Positions 7,724 to 16,299 are shown, numbered from the stretch's first letter. The stretch is DNA of 28,883 bases from Lysobacterales bacterium UBA2790 (GCA_002352135.1 DEHW01000241.1:1-28883), one strand, 5' to 3'. Program-made: numbers and translations. Notes: generated from the letters alone by a model not told the origin.

Positions 7724-9118
7724 ATGGTCACTACTCGCTGCGCATTGATCGTTGATGACGAACGCGATATTCGCGAATTGCTGGTGTTGACACTCACCCG
7801 GATGGGCTTGCGCGTGGAAACGGCGGCGGATCTTGGCCAGGCGCGTGAGTGCCTGCAGCGGCAGCGCTACGACCTTTGCTTTACTGATATGCGACTGCCG
7901 GACGGCAGTGGACAGTCACTGATCGAATTGATTGCACAGCGCTATCCGGAAACGCCGGTAGCCATGATCACGGCCTATGGGAGTGTCGATGCGGCCGTGA
8001 ATGCGCTGAAGGCCGGGGCATTCGATTTCGTCACCAAACCGGTCGATCTGAACGTGTTGCGCAGGCTTGTGCAGAACGCCCTGCAATTGGGCGAGCAGCG
8101 GCGTGCCCAGCAGCAATTGACCGCCAACAAGTTGCAAGGTGAATCGGAGTCGATGCAGCAATTGCGCACCACCATCACCAAGCTGGCGCGAAGTCAGGCC
8201 CCGGTCTACATCAGTGGTGAATCCGGTGTCGGAAAGGAACTGGTTGCGCGGCTGATCCACGAACAAGGCCCGCGCTCCGATGGCCCGTTCGTGCCGGTCA
8301 ACTGCGGTGCCATTCCGTCCGAGCTGATGGAGAGCGAGTTCTTTGGCCACAAGAAGGGCAGTTTCACTGGTGCGCAAGGCGACAAGGATGGCCTGTTCCA
8401 GGCTGCCAACGGGGGCACGCTGTTCCTGGACGAAGTCGCCGAGTTGCCGGTCCACATGCAGGTCAAGCTGCTCCGCGTCATCCAGGAGAAGTCTGTCCGT
8501 CCTGTCGGTGCCAACAGCGAGCACGCGATTGACGTTCGCATCCTCTCGGCAACGCACAAGAACCTCGCCCAGCTGGTTGCGGACGGACGTTTCCGGCACG
8601 ACCTCTATTACCGGATCAACGTCATCGAACTGCGCGTACCGCCCCTGCGTGAGCGTGCAGAGGACATCCTTCCCCTAGCGCAGAGCATTCTTCGACGCTT
8701 GGCATCGGAGAACGGTGATGCGCCCTACACACTGGATGCCGACGCCGGTCGTCGCCTGCGTGACTACGCCTTTCCTGGCAACGTCCGCGAGCTCGAGAAC
8801 ATTCTTGAACGCGCGGTGGCATTGTGCGATGGCGGTGTGATTGCAGATGGCGATCTCTACTTGCCGCAGAGCAGTCCATTGGCACCGGTGAGTGTCGCGG
8901 TGCCCGCTCAAGCGGCGGCAATCCCTGTGCCCCCGACTACGGAACCCGGCGCGCGCGCGCCGAGCGAACCCTTGACCGACTTCATTGAGCAGGTCGAGCG
9001 CGACGCCATCGTCAAAGCCCTCGAAGAGTGTCGATACAACAAGACACGCGCCGCCGCCAAGCTCGGCATCACTTTTCGTGCGTTGCGCTACAAGTTGAAG
9101 AAGCTCGGCATTGACTGA
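7724..9118 (+). CDS. pilR: PilR-type sigma-54-dependent response regulator
   Basis: 464 residues with the NtrC-family architecture. The receiver domain (1-120) has acidic pocket DDE (11-13), phosphoacceptor Asp55 and Lys105. The AAA+ domain has Walker A GESGVGKE (165-172), the sigma-54 contact loop GSFTGA (212-217, a Ser variant of GAFTGA also found in PilR proteins) and Walker B TLFLDE (232-237). After an Ala/Pro-rich linker the C-terminus ends in a Fis-type helix-turn-helix (KTRAAAKLGITFRALRYKLKKLG). It activates sigma-54 promoters such as that of the major pilin. The pairing with the upstream kinase gene supports PilR over other NtrC relatives. The 3' end overlaps the srkA start. Confidence 0.93.
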   Translation: MVTTRCALIVDDERDIRELLVLTLTRMGLRVETAADLGQARECLQRQRYDLCFTDMRLPDGSGQSLIELIAQRYPETPVAMITAYGSVDAAVNALKAGAFDFVTKPVDLNVLRRLVQNALQLGEQRRAQQQLTANKLQGESESMQQLRTTITKLARSQAPVYISGESGVGKELVARLIHEQGPRSDGPFVPVNCGAIPSELMESEFFGHKKGSFTGAQGDKDGLFQAANGGTLFLDEVAELPVHMQVKLLRVIQEKSVRPVGANSEHAIDVRILSATHKNLAQLVADGRFRHDLYYRINVIELRVPPLRERAEDILPLAQSILRRLASENGDAPYTLDADAGRRLRDYAFPGNVRELENILERAVALCDGGVIADGDLYLPQSSPLAPVSVAVPAQAAAIPVPPTTEPGARAPSEPLTDFIEQVERDAIVKALEECRYNKTRAAAKLGITFRALRYKLKKLGID

Positions 9119-10130
9119 GTTGTCACACGCATCATCATGGGATGCAGGCAAGCGCCCGTTTGAAGGACTTGACCCCGACACGGTTCTTCGCGCTGTAGAG
9201 TCGCTTGGCCTGCGCACCGATGGGCGCGTCATGGCGCTCAACAGTTTCGAGAATCGGGTATTCCGTGTGGGCGTCGAAGACGCTGCCCCCGTCGTCGCCA
9301 AGTTCTATCGCCCGCAGCGTTGGAGCAATGCGGCGATTCTGGAAGAACACGAATTCAGTGCCGAACTGCAGGCTGCCGAGTTGCCTGTCGTCGCTCCTTT
9401 GCGGTTTGCGGATCGGACCCTTCACGACGCTTTTGGATTCCGCTTCGCGATGTTTCCGCTGCAGGGTGGGCAAGCGCCGGAGCTGGAACGGCGCGACACG
9501 CTCACCCATCTCGGTCGGATGCTTGCGCGCATCCATAACGTGGGCGAGAGTCGCCTGTTTCTGCATCGCCCACGACTGGATATCGCCCGTCTTGGCGAGG
9601 AATCCGCGGATTTTCTGCTCGATGGTGAATGGCTGCCGGTCGAATTGAGTCTTGCCTTCGAGCGGATCAGTGATGATGTGCTTGAAGCGGCGTATGAGGT
9701 CTTTGACGCGGTGCCGGACTACCGCGAACTGCGCCTGCATGGCGACTGCCACCCGGGCAACCTCTTGTGGCGGCATGATCAGGCACATTTTGTTGACCTT
9801 GATGACGCCATCAATGGACCCGCCATCCAGGACCTGTGGATGCTGCTCGCTGGTGATGCGAATGACATGCGAAGCCAGTGGGAATGGCTGGTGCAGGGTT
9901 ACCGCGAGTTTCGCGACTTCGATGTCCGCGAATTGGCCCTGATCGAAGCGCTGCGCAGTTTGCGCCTGCTGCATTACAACGCCTGGTTGGCACGGCGCTG
10001 GGAAGATCCGGCGTTTCCGGCGGCGTTCCCGTGGTTCAACGAAACCCACCACTGGCAAAATCTGATTCTGCAGTTGCGTGAGCAGTTGGCATTGTTGCAG
10101 GCGCCGCCCGTCCTGCTGTCAAAGGGCTGA
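9111..10130 (+). CDS. srkA: Stress response kinase A (YihE family)
   Basis: 339 residues (E. coli SrkA 328) of the APH/choline-kinase-like Ser/Thr kinase family. In E. coli this protein counters stress-induced cell death. Seen here: LNSFENRVFRV, the nucleotide-binding Lys64 in VVAKFYRPQRW, the catalytic loop HGDCHPGN (210-217), the metal-binding DLDDA (229-233), and IQDLWMLLAGD and RRWEDPAFPAAFPWF, all close to the E. coli sequence. The start is a TTG at 9111 overlapping the last 8 nt of pilR; another TTG at 9120 is possible. No in-frame ATG lies before the conserved region except far inside (about residue 41), so a TTG start with translational coupling is likely. Confidence 0.9.
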   Translation: MTELSHASSWDAGKRPFEGLDPDTVLRAVESLGLRTDGRVMALNSFENRVFRVGVEDAAPVVAKFYRPQRWSNAAILEEHEFSAELQAAELPVVAPLRFADRTLHDAFGFRFAMFPLQGGQAPELERRDTLTHLGRMLARIHNVGESRLFLHRPRLDIARLGEESADFLLDGEWLPVELSLAFERISDDVLEAAYEVFDAVPDYRELRLHGDCHPGNLLWRHDQAHFVDLDDAINGPAIQDLWMLLAGDANDMRSQWEWLVQGYREFRDFDVRELALIEALRSLRLLHYNAWLARRWEDPAFPAAFPWFNETHHWQNLILQLREQLALLQAPPVLLSKG

Positions 10131-10187
10131 CTGCGGTGGATCGACGCCAAGGTCCGTCTTGGTTTCCCAATTCTTCGAGCGTGGTGT

Positions 10188-10715
10188 ATGACCGACCCCA
10201 TTCAATTTCGTTACGCCCAACCTGAAGATGTTGACCAGATCGTTGATCTGGTGGAAAGCGGTTATCGCGGTGAACGCAGTCGACAGGGCTGGACCACCGA
10301 GGCGGATTTCCTGCAAGGCCAACGCACGGACACGGTTTCCGTATCGGAACTCATCAGCACGGCGGGAAGCCTGATTCTGCTCGCCGAGCAAGGTGGCTTG
10401 CTGCTGGCATGCGCGCACCTGCAACGCAACCCGATCTACGCCTATTTCGGCATGTTTTCGGTTCGTCCGGAATGCCAGAGCGCGGGCATTGGCAGGCAAA
10501 TGTTGAGCGAGGCCGAGCGAATTGCCCGTGCGGAATGGGGCGTGGCGGAAATGCGGATGACTGTGATCGACATCCGCAGTGAACTGATCGCCTGGTACGA
10601 ACGTCGCGGCTATCTGCGCACCGGTGAGCATCAACCGTTTCCCTACGGCGACGAGCGTTTCGGCATTCCTTTGCGTCAGGATCTGCGCTTCGAGCTGCTG
10701 TGCAAGCGCCTCTGA
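10188..10715 (+). CDS. GNAT-family N-acetyltransferase
   Basis: 175 residues. A single GNAT fold: N-terminal IQFRYAQPEDVDQIVDLV, then the acetyl-CoA binding signature VRPECQSAGIGRQML (motif A, R/Q-x-x-G-x-G) at about residues 92-106. The C-terminal YERRGYLRTGEHQPFPYG is the usual motif B region. The substrate cannot be told. The YERRGY segment and overall layout fit small-molecule or amino-group acetyltransferases. It follows srkA by 57 nt and converges with the LON-domain gene, whose 3' end is 21 nt away. Confidence 0.82.
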   Translation: MTDPIQFRYAQPEDVDQIVDLVESGYRGERSRQGWTTEADFLQGQRTDTVSVSELISTAGSLILLAEQGGLLLACAHLQRNPIYAYFGMFSVRPECQSAGIGRQMLSEAERIARAEWGVAEMRMTVIDIRSELIAWYERRGYLRTGEHQPFPYGDERFGIPLRQDLRFELLCKRL

Positions 10716-10736
10716 CGGCGTGTGCGACGGTCGCGG

Positions 10737-11324
10737 CTATAGCGATGGAATCGCCTCAATGAGCGCATCCAGACGCGCATGCGGACAATCCAGTTGCAGC
10801 AGGTGCTGGCGGGCCTCGTTGTTGAGCGGCAGCAATTCGGCGAGGCGATAGCTCAGCCAGTGTGGGTTGTCGCGGATCAGTTTGCTGGCCTGCGCATGTG
10901 GCCCGCCCACCTGCGCTAGGACATGCTCCAACAGGCTGTCCAGCAACAGATGTTCCGCGCGCACTTCGCCTGACTCGGTGTCGGGCAGGAAATCGAGGCG
11001 TGCGATCGCCAGGCCGTCGTCCTGACATTGCACGGATTGCAATCGGAAACGCGATTCGCCGCGCACGCGAATGCCCAGCAAGCCGTCGGGCAGGGTATCG
11101 AAATCGATGATTCTGGCGCTGGTGCCGACCTTGGCGGTGACCGTTGATCGGCCAACCTCATCGCCATCCAGCAAAAGAGCAATAGCAAATGGGGTTTGGT
11201 TGCGGGCGCAGTCGCGCACCATCCGCAAGTAGCGCGGTTCGAAGACCCGCAAGCCCAGCTCGCCGCCCGGAAACAGCACGCTGCGCAGCGGAAACAGAGG
11301 CAGGGAGGAAACCGCGGTGTTCAT
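10737..11324 (-). CDS. LON peptidase substrate-binding domain protein
   Basis: 195 residues made only of the Lon N-terminal (substrate-binding) domain, without ATPase or protease parts. The start LPLFPLRSVLFPGGELGLRVFEPRYLRMV is the family signature, followed by the beta-rich PUA-like half and a helical C-terminal half (SYRLAELLPLNNEARQHLLQL). Stand-alone proteins of this type are widespread in proteobacteria; the biological role is not established. It is transcribed divergently from mltB. The ATG has no Shine-Dalgarno, but a TACACT box lies 6 nt upstream. Confidence 0.9.
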   Translation of the reverse strand: MNTAVSSLPLFPLRSVLFPGGELGLRVFEPRYLRMVRDCARNQTPFAIALLLDGDEVGRSTVTAKVGTSARIIDFDTLPDGLLGIRVRGESRFRLQSVQCQDDGLAIARLDFLPDTESGEVRAEHLLLDSLLEHVLAQVGGPHAQASKLIRDNPHWLSYRLAELLPLNNEARQHLLQLDCPHARLDALIEAIPSL

Positions 11325-11330
11325 GGCCGC

Positions 11331-11336
11331 AGTGTA
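11331..11336 (-). promoter_or_regulatory. -10 box of candidate leaderless LON-domain gene promoter
   Basis: On the minus strand TACACT-GCGGCC-ATG has the same geometry and the same 6-nt GCGGCC as before uvrB. No good -35 is visible at the proper distance. This is weak alone and is supported only by the repeated pattern in the window. Confidence 0.3.
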
Positions 11337-11406
11337 GTACGCGCAAGACGTCGGCGACCGTGAAGGCGCGTGGCAGCAGTTATCATGCCGCAGCGAGTTT
11401 CATCGC

Positions 11407-12417
11407 ATGGCAATGGATTGGATGATGCGTAAACAGTTGATGGCAGTTTCCTTGTTGCTGCCCTTGGTAACGCAAGCGGCCCCTGAACTGAGTGAGGCGA
11501 CGCGTGCCGCATTTGTCGCCGAGGCAGTGGCTGCGCATGCGCTGGAGGCTTCGGAAGTGGAGGCATGGCTGGCGAATGCGCGCTACCAGCAGAGCATCAT
11601 CGACGCCATCACCCGGCCTGCGGAAGGAAAGCCCTGGAAAGCCTATCGGCCGATATTCATGAACACCGCGCGCATTGATGGCGGCAAAGCGTTCTTGCGC
11701 GAGCATTGGACCGCACTGTCCGACGTCGAGCAGCGCACCGGAGTGCCTGCTGAGCTTGTCGTTGCCATCATGGGGGTGGAGACCAACTACGGTCGAATCA
11801 CCGGCAGCTATCGGGTGCTGGACGCCTTGTACACGCTGGGCTTGTTTTATCCGCCGCGCGAGGCATTTTTCCGCAGTGAGCTGGCCACGCTGTTCAAACT
11901 GGCGCATGACGAAGCCATCGATCTTTCCACGGTCAAAGGCAGTTACGCCGGAGCCATGGGCTGGGGCCAGTTCATGCCATCGAGCTATCGCGCTTATGCG
12001 GTCGATGGCGACGGGGACGGCCGCCGTGACTTGTGGAATTCAAAGCCTGACATCTTCGCTTCGATCGCCAACTATTTTGTGGCGCATGGTTGGCGTGCAG
12101 ATGAGCCAGTAGCCGTGCTGGCGCGAAAAGAGGCGACACAGGAAGAGTTTGTCGCGGGTTCGTTGGAGGCGAAGTTCGGCCTCGCGGAGCTGGGTGCCAA
12201 GGGCTATCGCCCCACGCAGGCGGTCGGTCACGACGTTCTCGCGACGGTGCTTAATCTGGATGGCGAGGCAGGGCGCGAGTACTGGATCACCTTCAATAAC
12301 TTCTACGTCATCTCGCGCTACAACCGCTCGCCACTGTATTCGCTGGCGGTCTTTCAACTGGCCGAGCAGATTGCGCAGGCACGCCCGAGCACCCAGTCTG
12401 CAGTGACCGCACAATGA
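11407..12417 (+). CDS. mltB: Lytic murein transglycosylase B
   Basis: 336 residues. It cleaves the MurNAc-GlcNAc bond of peptidoglycan with formation of 1,6-anhydroMurNAc. The N-terminus has a signal sequence (RKQLMAVSLLLPLVTQAA) without a clear lipobox, so it may be soluble periplasmic rather than an outer-membrane lipoprotein as in E. coli. Family signatures are YRPIFMN, IMGVETNYGR with catalytic Glu125, and GAMGWGQFMPSSYR (181-194). Several ATGs are clustered (11407, 11413, 11422, 11425); MRKQ at 11425 would give the neatest signal peptide. The stop overlaps the rlpA start by 4 nt, so the two are coupled. Confidence 0.95.
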   Translation: MAMDWMMRKQLMAVSLLLPLVTQAAPELSEATRAAFVAEAVAAHALEASEVEAWLANARYQQSIIDAITRPAEGKPWKAYRPIFMNTARIDGGKAFLREHWTALSDVEQRTGVPAELVVAIMGVETNYGRITGSYRVLDALYTLGLFYPPREAFFRSELATLFKLAHDEAIDLSTVKGSYAGAMGWGQFMPSSYRAYAVDGDGDGRRDLWNSKPDIFASIANYFVAHGWRADEPVAVLARKEATQEEFVAGSLEAKFGLAELGAKGYRPTQAVGHDVLATVLNLDGEAGREYWITFNNFYVISRYNRSPLYSLAVFQLAEQIAQARPSTQSAVTAQ

Positions 12418-13334
12418 TTTGGCGGTTTGCCTTCGCGCTGTGCGCGCTGGTGTTGGTGGGCTGTGCTGGTCCGCGTCCGAAGCAGGTTCCGCCTGATGTG
12501 CCAGAGCAAAGTGATCGATCCTCGACAACAGGGGTGCCAGACTATGTAGCTGGTGGCCTGTACAAGCCGGGTGTGCCCGACGGTGGTCCTGATATTCCCC
12601 CGGATATCAGCGCCTTGCCTGAACCCGTGCCGCGCGCCGAGCCACGTGCACGCTATGGCAACAAGTCCCCGTATTCCGTGCTGGGCAAGCGCTACTACGT
12701 CATGGACAGCGCTGACGGGTATGTCGAGCGCGGCATCGCTTCCTGGTACGGGACGAAGTTCCACGGTCGGGTGACGTCGAGTTTCGAGCCGTATGACATG
12801 TACCAGTTCACGGCGGCGCACAAGACTCTGCCCTTGCCGTCTTATGCAGAGGTCACCAATCTGGACAATGGCCGCAAAGTCATTGTCCGCGTCAATGATC
12901 GGGGGCCCTTCCATGAAGGCCGCATCATCGACCTGTCCTATGCGGCCGCGATCAAATTGGGCATCCATGTTCGTGGCACAGGTCGCGTCGAGGTGCGCGC
13001 GATTACGCCCAATGGGCATCACGCAAGCACGGCACAGGCGGCACCGGTCCCGGGACAGGCGTCGAGCACCACTTCACGCGGATCAGTGCCGGTTGCAGAC
13101 AGTGAGCGGGTAGCTGTTCAGGTCGGAAGCTTCCGCGACCATGACAATGCGCGTCGTTTGAAGGAGCGCTTGCAGGGCGCTGACATCCGTCACGTCGATA
13201 TTGACTCGACCCGTGTCGATGGCGGACGCGTGCATCGCGTGCGCATCCAGAATGTCGCGGGCCGCGATCTGCAAGTGCTGCTGAACCGACTGGCGGCCCT
13301 GGGTCTGTCTGGCGCGCGCGTCGTGCGAGAGTAG
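12414..13334 (+). CDS. rlpA: Septal ring lytic transglycosylase RlpA
   Basis: 306-residue outer-membrane lipoprotein with lipobox LVGC (Cys17). A proline-rich linker leads to the double-psi beta-barrel domain, about residues 105-190. It carries GIASWYGTKFHG, YDMYQFTAAHKTLPLPS, VTNLDNGRKVIVRVNDRGPFH and GRIIDLSYAAA; the acid in NDRGP is the expected catalytic region. A C-terminal SPOR domain (VAVQVGSFRDHDNARRLKERL) binds denuded glycan at the septum. In Pseudomonas RlpA is a lytic transglycosylase acting on stem-less glycan. The ATGA overlap with mltB and close linkage to dacA place it in the conserved cell-wall cluster. Confidence 0.95.
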   Translation: MIWRFAFALCALVLVGCAGPRPKQVPPDVPEQSDRSSTTGVPDYVAGGLYKPGVPDGGPDIPPDISALPEPVPRAEPRARYGNKSPYSVLGKRYYVMDSADGYVERGIASWYGTKFHGRVTSSFEPYDMYQFTAAHKTLPLPSYAEVTNLDNGRKVIVRVNDRGPFHEGRIIDLSYAAAIKLGIHVRGTGRVEVRAITPNGHHASTAQAAPVPGQASSTTSRGSVPVADSERVAVQVGSFRDHDNARRLKERLQGADIRHVDIDSTRVDGGRVHRVRIQNVAGRDLQVLLNRLAALGLSGARVVRE

Positions 13335-13379
13335 ATCGCCGCGCTTCTGTGAATCGAGTTCTCTTCTGTTGAGGTGGGT

Positions 13380-14600
13380 ATGTTGAAGTCATTGGCGGTA
13401 GGAAAGTACTGGCTGCTTTGTTTGGTGTTGTGGTCCGTCGCTGTGCTCGCCGAGACACCCACACCTGGGCCGGTTCCGGCACCTGTGCCCAAGCCTGTTG
13501 CGGCACCTGCGCCTGCGCCGCAACCGCCTGGCGTCGAAGGCTCAGCTTGGCTGCTGATGGATTACGGTACCGGTCAGGTCCTGCTGGGCCACGACATCGA
13601 TAAGCGTGTCGAGCCTGCCAGCATCACCAAGGTGATGACGTCCTACGTGGTCTCTGCCGAGATCAAAGCCGGGAAGCTCTCGCCCGATGATCAGGTCCGC
13701 ATCAGCGAAAACGCCTGGCGCGGCGGTGGCGGCGGCACGGATGGTTCAACCAGTTTCCTGCCGGTCAACTCCACCATCGCCCTGAAGGACTTGCTGCACG
13801 GCATGATCATCCAGAGTGGTAACGACGCCTCGATTGCCCTGGCAGAACACGTGGCCGGCAGTGAAGAGGCCTTCGCCAGTCTGATGAATGCCTACGCCGA
13901 GCGGATCGGCATGACCGGCTCGCACTTCGTCAACGCCCACGGATTGCCGCATCCCGAGCACTATTCGACCGCCCACGACATCGCCCTGTTGTCACGTGCG
14001 TTGATCCGTGACTTCCCCGAGGACTACGCGATCTACAAGCTCAAGGAGCTGACCCTCAACGGGATTACCCAGCACAACCGCAACACTCTGCTTTGGCGTG
14101 ATCCGTCGGTCGACGGCATCAAGACCGGGCATACCGCATCGGCAGGTTTCTGTCTGGCAGCGTCGGCCGAACGCGAGGGCATGCGCCTGATTTCGGTGGT
14201 CATGGGCTCAAGCGGTGAGAAGAAGCGTGCTGACGACAGTCAGGCACTGCTCAATTTCGGGTTTCGATTCTTTGAGTCGCACACCATCTACGCCGCAGGG
14301 CAGACCGTGGTTGAGTCGCCGATCTGGAAGGGCGAGCGAGACAGCATTGCACTGGGCCTGCAGGAGCCACTGCAAGTAACCGTCCAACGTGGCAAGTACG
14401 AGCAGATCAAGGCAGTGATGGATTTGCCCAAACCGCTGCTCGCTCCCTACAGCCAGGGTCAGCAAGTGGGCACGCTGCGTCTCAGTCTGGACGATCAGGT
14501 GCTGATCGAGAAACCACTGGTGGCGCTTGTCGATCTGCCCGAGGCGGGCTTCTTCGGGCGCATGAGTGATGAACTGCTGTTGTGGTGGGAGTCCGACTGA
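13380..14600 (+). CDS. dacA: D-alanyl-D-alanine carboxypeptidase (PBP5/6 type)
   Basis: 406 residues. It trims the terminal D-Ala from peptidoglycan pentapeptides in the periplasm. A signal peptide ends at about residue 25 (SVAVLA-ET), then an unusual Pro/Ala-rich tract (26-51). The penicillin-binding motifs are SITK (nucleophile Ser81), SGN (146-148) and KTG (248-250). The C-terminal domain ends in an amphipathic segment (GRMSDELLLWWESD) expected to anchor the protein to the inner membrane. ATG 13380 is preferred over GTG 13374 because GAGG lies 6 nt upstream of it. The symbol dacC is also used for this family; sequence alone does not separate them. Confidence 0.94.
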   Translation: MLKSLAVGKYWLLCLVLWSVAVLAETPTPGPVPAPVPKPVAAPAPAPQPPGVEGSAWLLMDYGTGQVLLGHDIDKRVEPASITKVMTSYVVSAEIKAGKLSPDDQVRISENAWRGGGGGTDGSTSFLPVNSTIALKDLLHGMIIQSGNDASIALAEHVAGSEEAFASLMNAYAERIGMTGSHFVNAHGLPHPEHYSTAHDIALLSRALIRDFPEDYAIYKLKELTLNGITQHNRNTLLWRDPSVDGIKTGHTASAGFCLAASAEREGMRLISVVMGSSGEKKRADDSQALLNFGFRFFESHTIYAAGQTVVESPIWKGERDSIALGLQEPLQVTVQRGKYEQIKAVMDLPKPLLAPYSQGQQVGTLRLSLDDQVLIEKPLVALVDLPEAGFFGRMSDELLLWWESD

Positions 14601-14685
14601 CCGCCGTTCCGGATCAATCCTGAATGGTTCCCCTGGCGCTGCAATGCGTCGCGACGGAACCCGGTACGCACTTCGTTGAAGCAAG

Positions 14686-14727
14686 GGAGAGCGCACGACG
14701 CTAGCGGTGCTCTCCTTCTCTTTATTT
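14686..14727 (+). terminator. Terminator/attenuator hairpin between dacA and EF-hand gene
   Basis: GGAGAGC(G)CAC (14686-14696) pairs with GTGCTCTCC (14707-14715), with one bulged G and the self-complementary CGCTAGCG within the loop. A T-rich tail TTCTCTTTATTT runs to about 14727. It ends only 14 nt before the EF-hand gene ATG, leaving no room for a promoter after it. It may therefore act as an attenuator or a leaky terminator. Confidence 0.6.
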
Positions 14728-14740
14728 GACGAGGTGTCAC

Positions 14741-15199
14741 ATGTCCAAGTTGACGAATCGAATTGCCGCCGCCGGTGCGGCAGTGCTGTTGGTGGTTGGC
14801 GTCGCTGCTATGGCGAGGCCGCATGGCGGACACGGCATGGGTTTTGCGCCGGAAATGGATGTCGATGCCGACGGTAAGTTCAGCGAGGCCGAACTGGCTG
14901 CGGCCCTGTCCAAGCGCGCGGCAAGCATGGATGCGAATGGCGACGGATTCATCGTTGCAGATGAGGTGGAGGCCTATCATCAGGCGCGCAAAGCGGAACG
15001 ACGCGCGGCACGCTTTGCGCGCATGAGCGAAGCCTTGGATGCCAACAACGACGGAAAGCTGAGCGTCGAGGAATTTGCTACCGGCACGCATGATCGAATG
15101 ATGAAGCGTGACGCTGACGGCGACGGTGCGATCATGCCGGGTGAGGGACGTCGCGGGCATCGTGATGGACGCCGTCCGCCGATGCCGCCACAGGATTGA
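14741..15199 (+). CDS. Periplasmic EF-hand calcium-binding protein
   Basis: 152 residues. The N-terminal signal or anchor (residues 5-25) is followed by four canonical EF-hand loops. These are 40-51 (D-x-D-x-D-G...E), 64-75 (D-x-N-x-D-G...E), 100-111 (D-x-N-x-D-G...E) and 124-135 (D-x-D-x-D-G...E). All calcium-coordinating positions are filled by Asp, Asn, Ser or Glu except position 7-9 variation in loops 2 and 4. A basic helix KAERRAARFARM lies between loops 2 and 3, and the tail is Arg/Pro rich. Calcium binding is predicted; the downstream effect is unknown. GAGGT precedes the chosen ATG by 8 nt. It heads the module EF-hand/ECF sigma/anti-sigma/sensor. Confidence 0.87.
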   Translation: MSKLTNRIAAAGAAVLLVVGVAAMARPHGGHGMGFAPEMDVDADGKFSEAELAAALSKRAASMDANGDGFIVADEVEAYHQARKAERRAARFARMSEALDANNDGKLSVEEFATGTHDRMMKRDADGDGAIMPGEGRRGHRDGRRPPMPPQD

Positions 15200-15238
15200 G
15201 CCCATCCACGTGACATGAGTCTTGAGGTGATCAGCCGG

Positions 15239-15811
15239 ATGTCACAACCGCTTGTCGATGCGCATGTCGATGATCCCGACCTGGCCCTGCTGCGTGCAGC
15301 AGGGCTGGGCGACCAGTCGGCAGCGCTGCAACTGGTGCGAACTCATGCGCCAGCGCTGCAGCGACTGGCCTGGCGCATGCTCGGTGACGAGCAGGAAGCG
15401 CAGGATGTGGTTCAGGAATCCTGCCTGCGGCTTTGGCGAGTGGCGGGCGAGTGGCGGCCAGGTGAGGCAAGGATCAGCACCTGGTTGCATACCGTGGCGA
15501 TGAATCTCAGTCGGGATCGCCTGCGTCGTCGACGCGAGACCTACCCGGTTGAATCGTTCGAATGGCTGGCAGGTGAGGATTCGCCTGAGCAGGACATGGA
15601 GCGTGATCGGCGGAGTGCGCGGGTCCAGCAGGCCTTGACGCAGTTGCCGGAACGCCAGCGTGAAGCCTTGATACTGAGCCACTTCGAAGGTTATTCGCAG
15701 TCGGAAGCGGCGAGCGTCATGGGCGTCAGCGTGGAGGCATTGGAATCGCTGTTGTCGCGCGCGCGGCGCAGTTTGCGGCAGCGCTGGTTGATTGGAGAGA
15801 ACGAATCATGA
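15239..15811 (+). CDS. ECF-family RNA polymerase sigma factor
   Basis: About 190 residues. Sigma region 2 is visible as ALQRLAWRMLGDEQEAQDVVQESCLRLW...STWLHTVAMNLSRDRLRRRRE. Region 4 is QALTQLPERQREALILSHFEGYSQSEAASVMGVSVEALESLLSRARRSLRQ. Regions 1 and 3 are absent, as in ECF sigma factors. The start is uncertain: ATG 15215 opens the frame with no ribosome-binding site, while ATG 15239 has GAGGTG 9 nt upstream and is chosen. The 3' end overlaps the next gene by 4 nt (ATGA), the usual layout of a sigma/anti-sigma pair. Target promoters are unknown. Confidence 0.9.
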   Translation: MSQPLVDAHVDDPDLALLRAAGLGDQSAALQLVRTHAPALQRLAWRMLGDEQEAQDVVQESCLRLWRVAGEWRPGEARISTWLHTVAMNLSRDRLRRRRETYPVESFEWLAGEDSPEQDMERDRRSARVQQALTQLPERQREALILSHFEGYSQSEAASVMGVSVEALESLLSRARRSLRQRWLIGENES

Positions 15812-16299
15812 AGCACTCCCCTTCTTCGGAGGTTTCGGCAGTGAGTGCTCGCCGGGTGCGAGCGCTGTTGCTTGCCTACGGTGCCGATCCCGCGCGGTGG
15901 CCGCCCGCTGAGCGCGTCGCGGCGCAGCGGGTTCTTGAACAATGGCCGGAGTTGCAGGCGCTGGCAGAGCGCGAGGCGACTCTGGACGCCGTGCTGGACG
16001 AAGACCGCGTAGCGGGCGACTTGGTCATGGATGAGGCCGCATTGCTGCGCTGCCTGCCTGCACCGCACGGCGTGGTGCCGTTGCGGACGGCTGCAGTGGT
16101 TATTCCGAGAACGTCGCGTAGCGACGCCCGCTGGCGCTGGGCCGCGCCCGCCTTGGCGGCTGCCGTCAGTCTCGGTATTGGTATGGGCTGGTGGTTGCCG
16201 CAGACCGCTGAATCCGGCTCTGCCCTTGGCGGGACGGATGTCGAGGATGTGATCGAATACGCGCAGCTTGATGCGGAATACGAGGAGTTTCTGCCATGA
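15808..16299 (+). CDS. Candidate anti-sigma factor, single-pass membrane protein
   Basis: 163 residues of no named family that I can prove. The N-terminal 80 residues are cytoplasmic-type and helical, including AYGADPARWPPAERVAAQ. This tract is of a type I associate with small proteins encoded beside ECF sigma genes. One transmembrane segment spans about 110-130. An acidic periplasmic tail of about 33 residues (DVEDVIEYAQLDAEYEEF) follows. The zinc-anti-sigma HxxxCxxC motif is absent; only one Cys (82) exists. A strong GGAGAG lies before the ATG. The 4-nt overlaps with the sigma gene upstream and the sensor gene downstream imply stoichiometric co-expression. The anti-sigma role is inferred from context and topology. 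Confidence 0.7.
   Translation: MKHSPSSEVSAVSARRVRALLLAYGADPARWPPAERVAAQRVLEQWPELQALAEREATLDAVLDEDRVAGDLVMDEAALLRCLPAPHGVVPLRTAAVVIPRTSRSDARWRWAAPALAAAVSLGIGMGWWLPQTAESGSALGGTDVEDVIEYAQLDAEYEEFLP

Noticed and set aside
14657..14674. GGAACC followed by CGTT as a possible ECF-type autoregulated promoter before the EF-hand gene
   Set aside because: The spacing is about 12 nt, shorter than the usual 15-17 nt for ECF promoters, and it lies upstream of the terminator-like hairpin; not reported as a feature.
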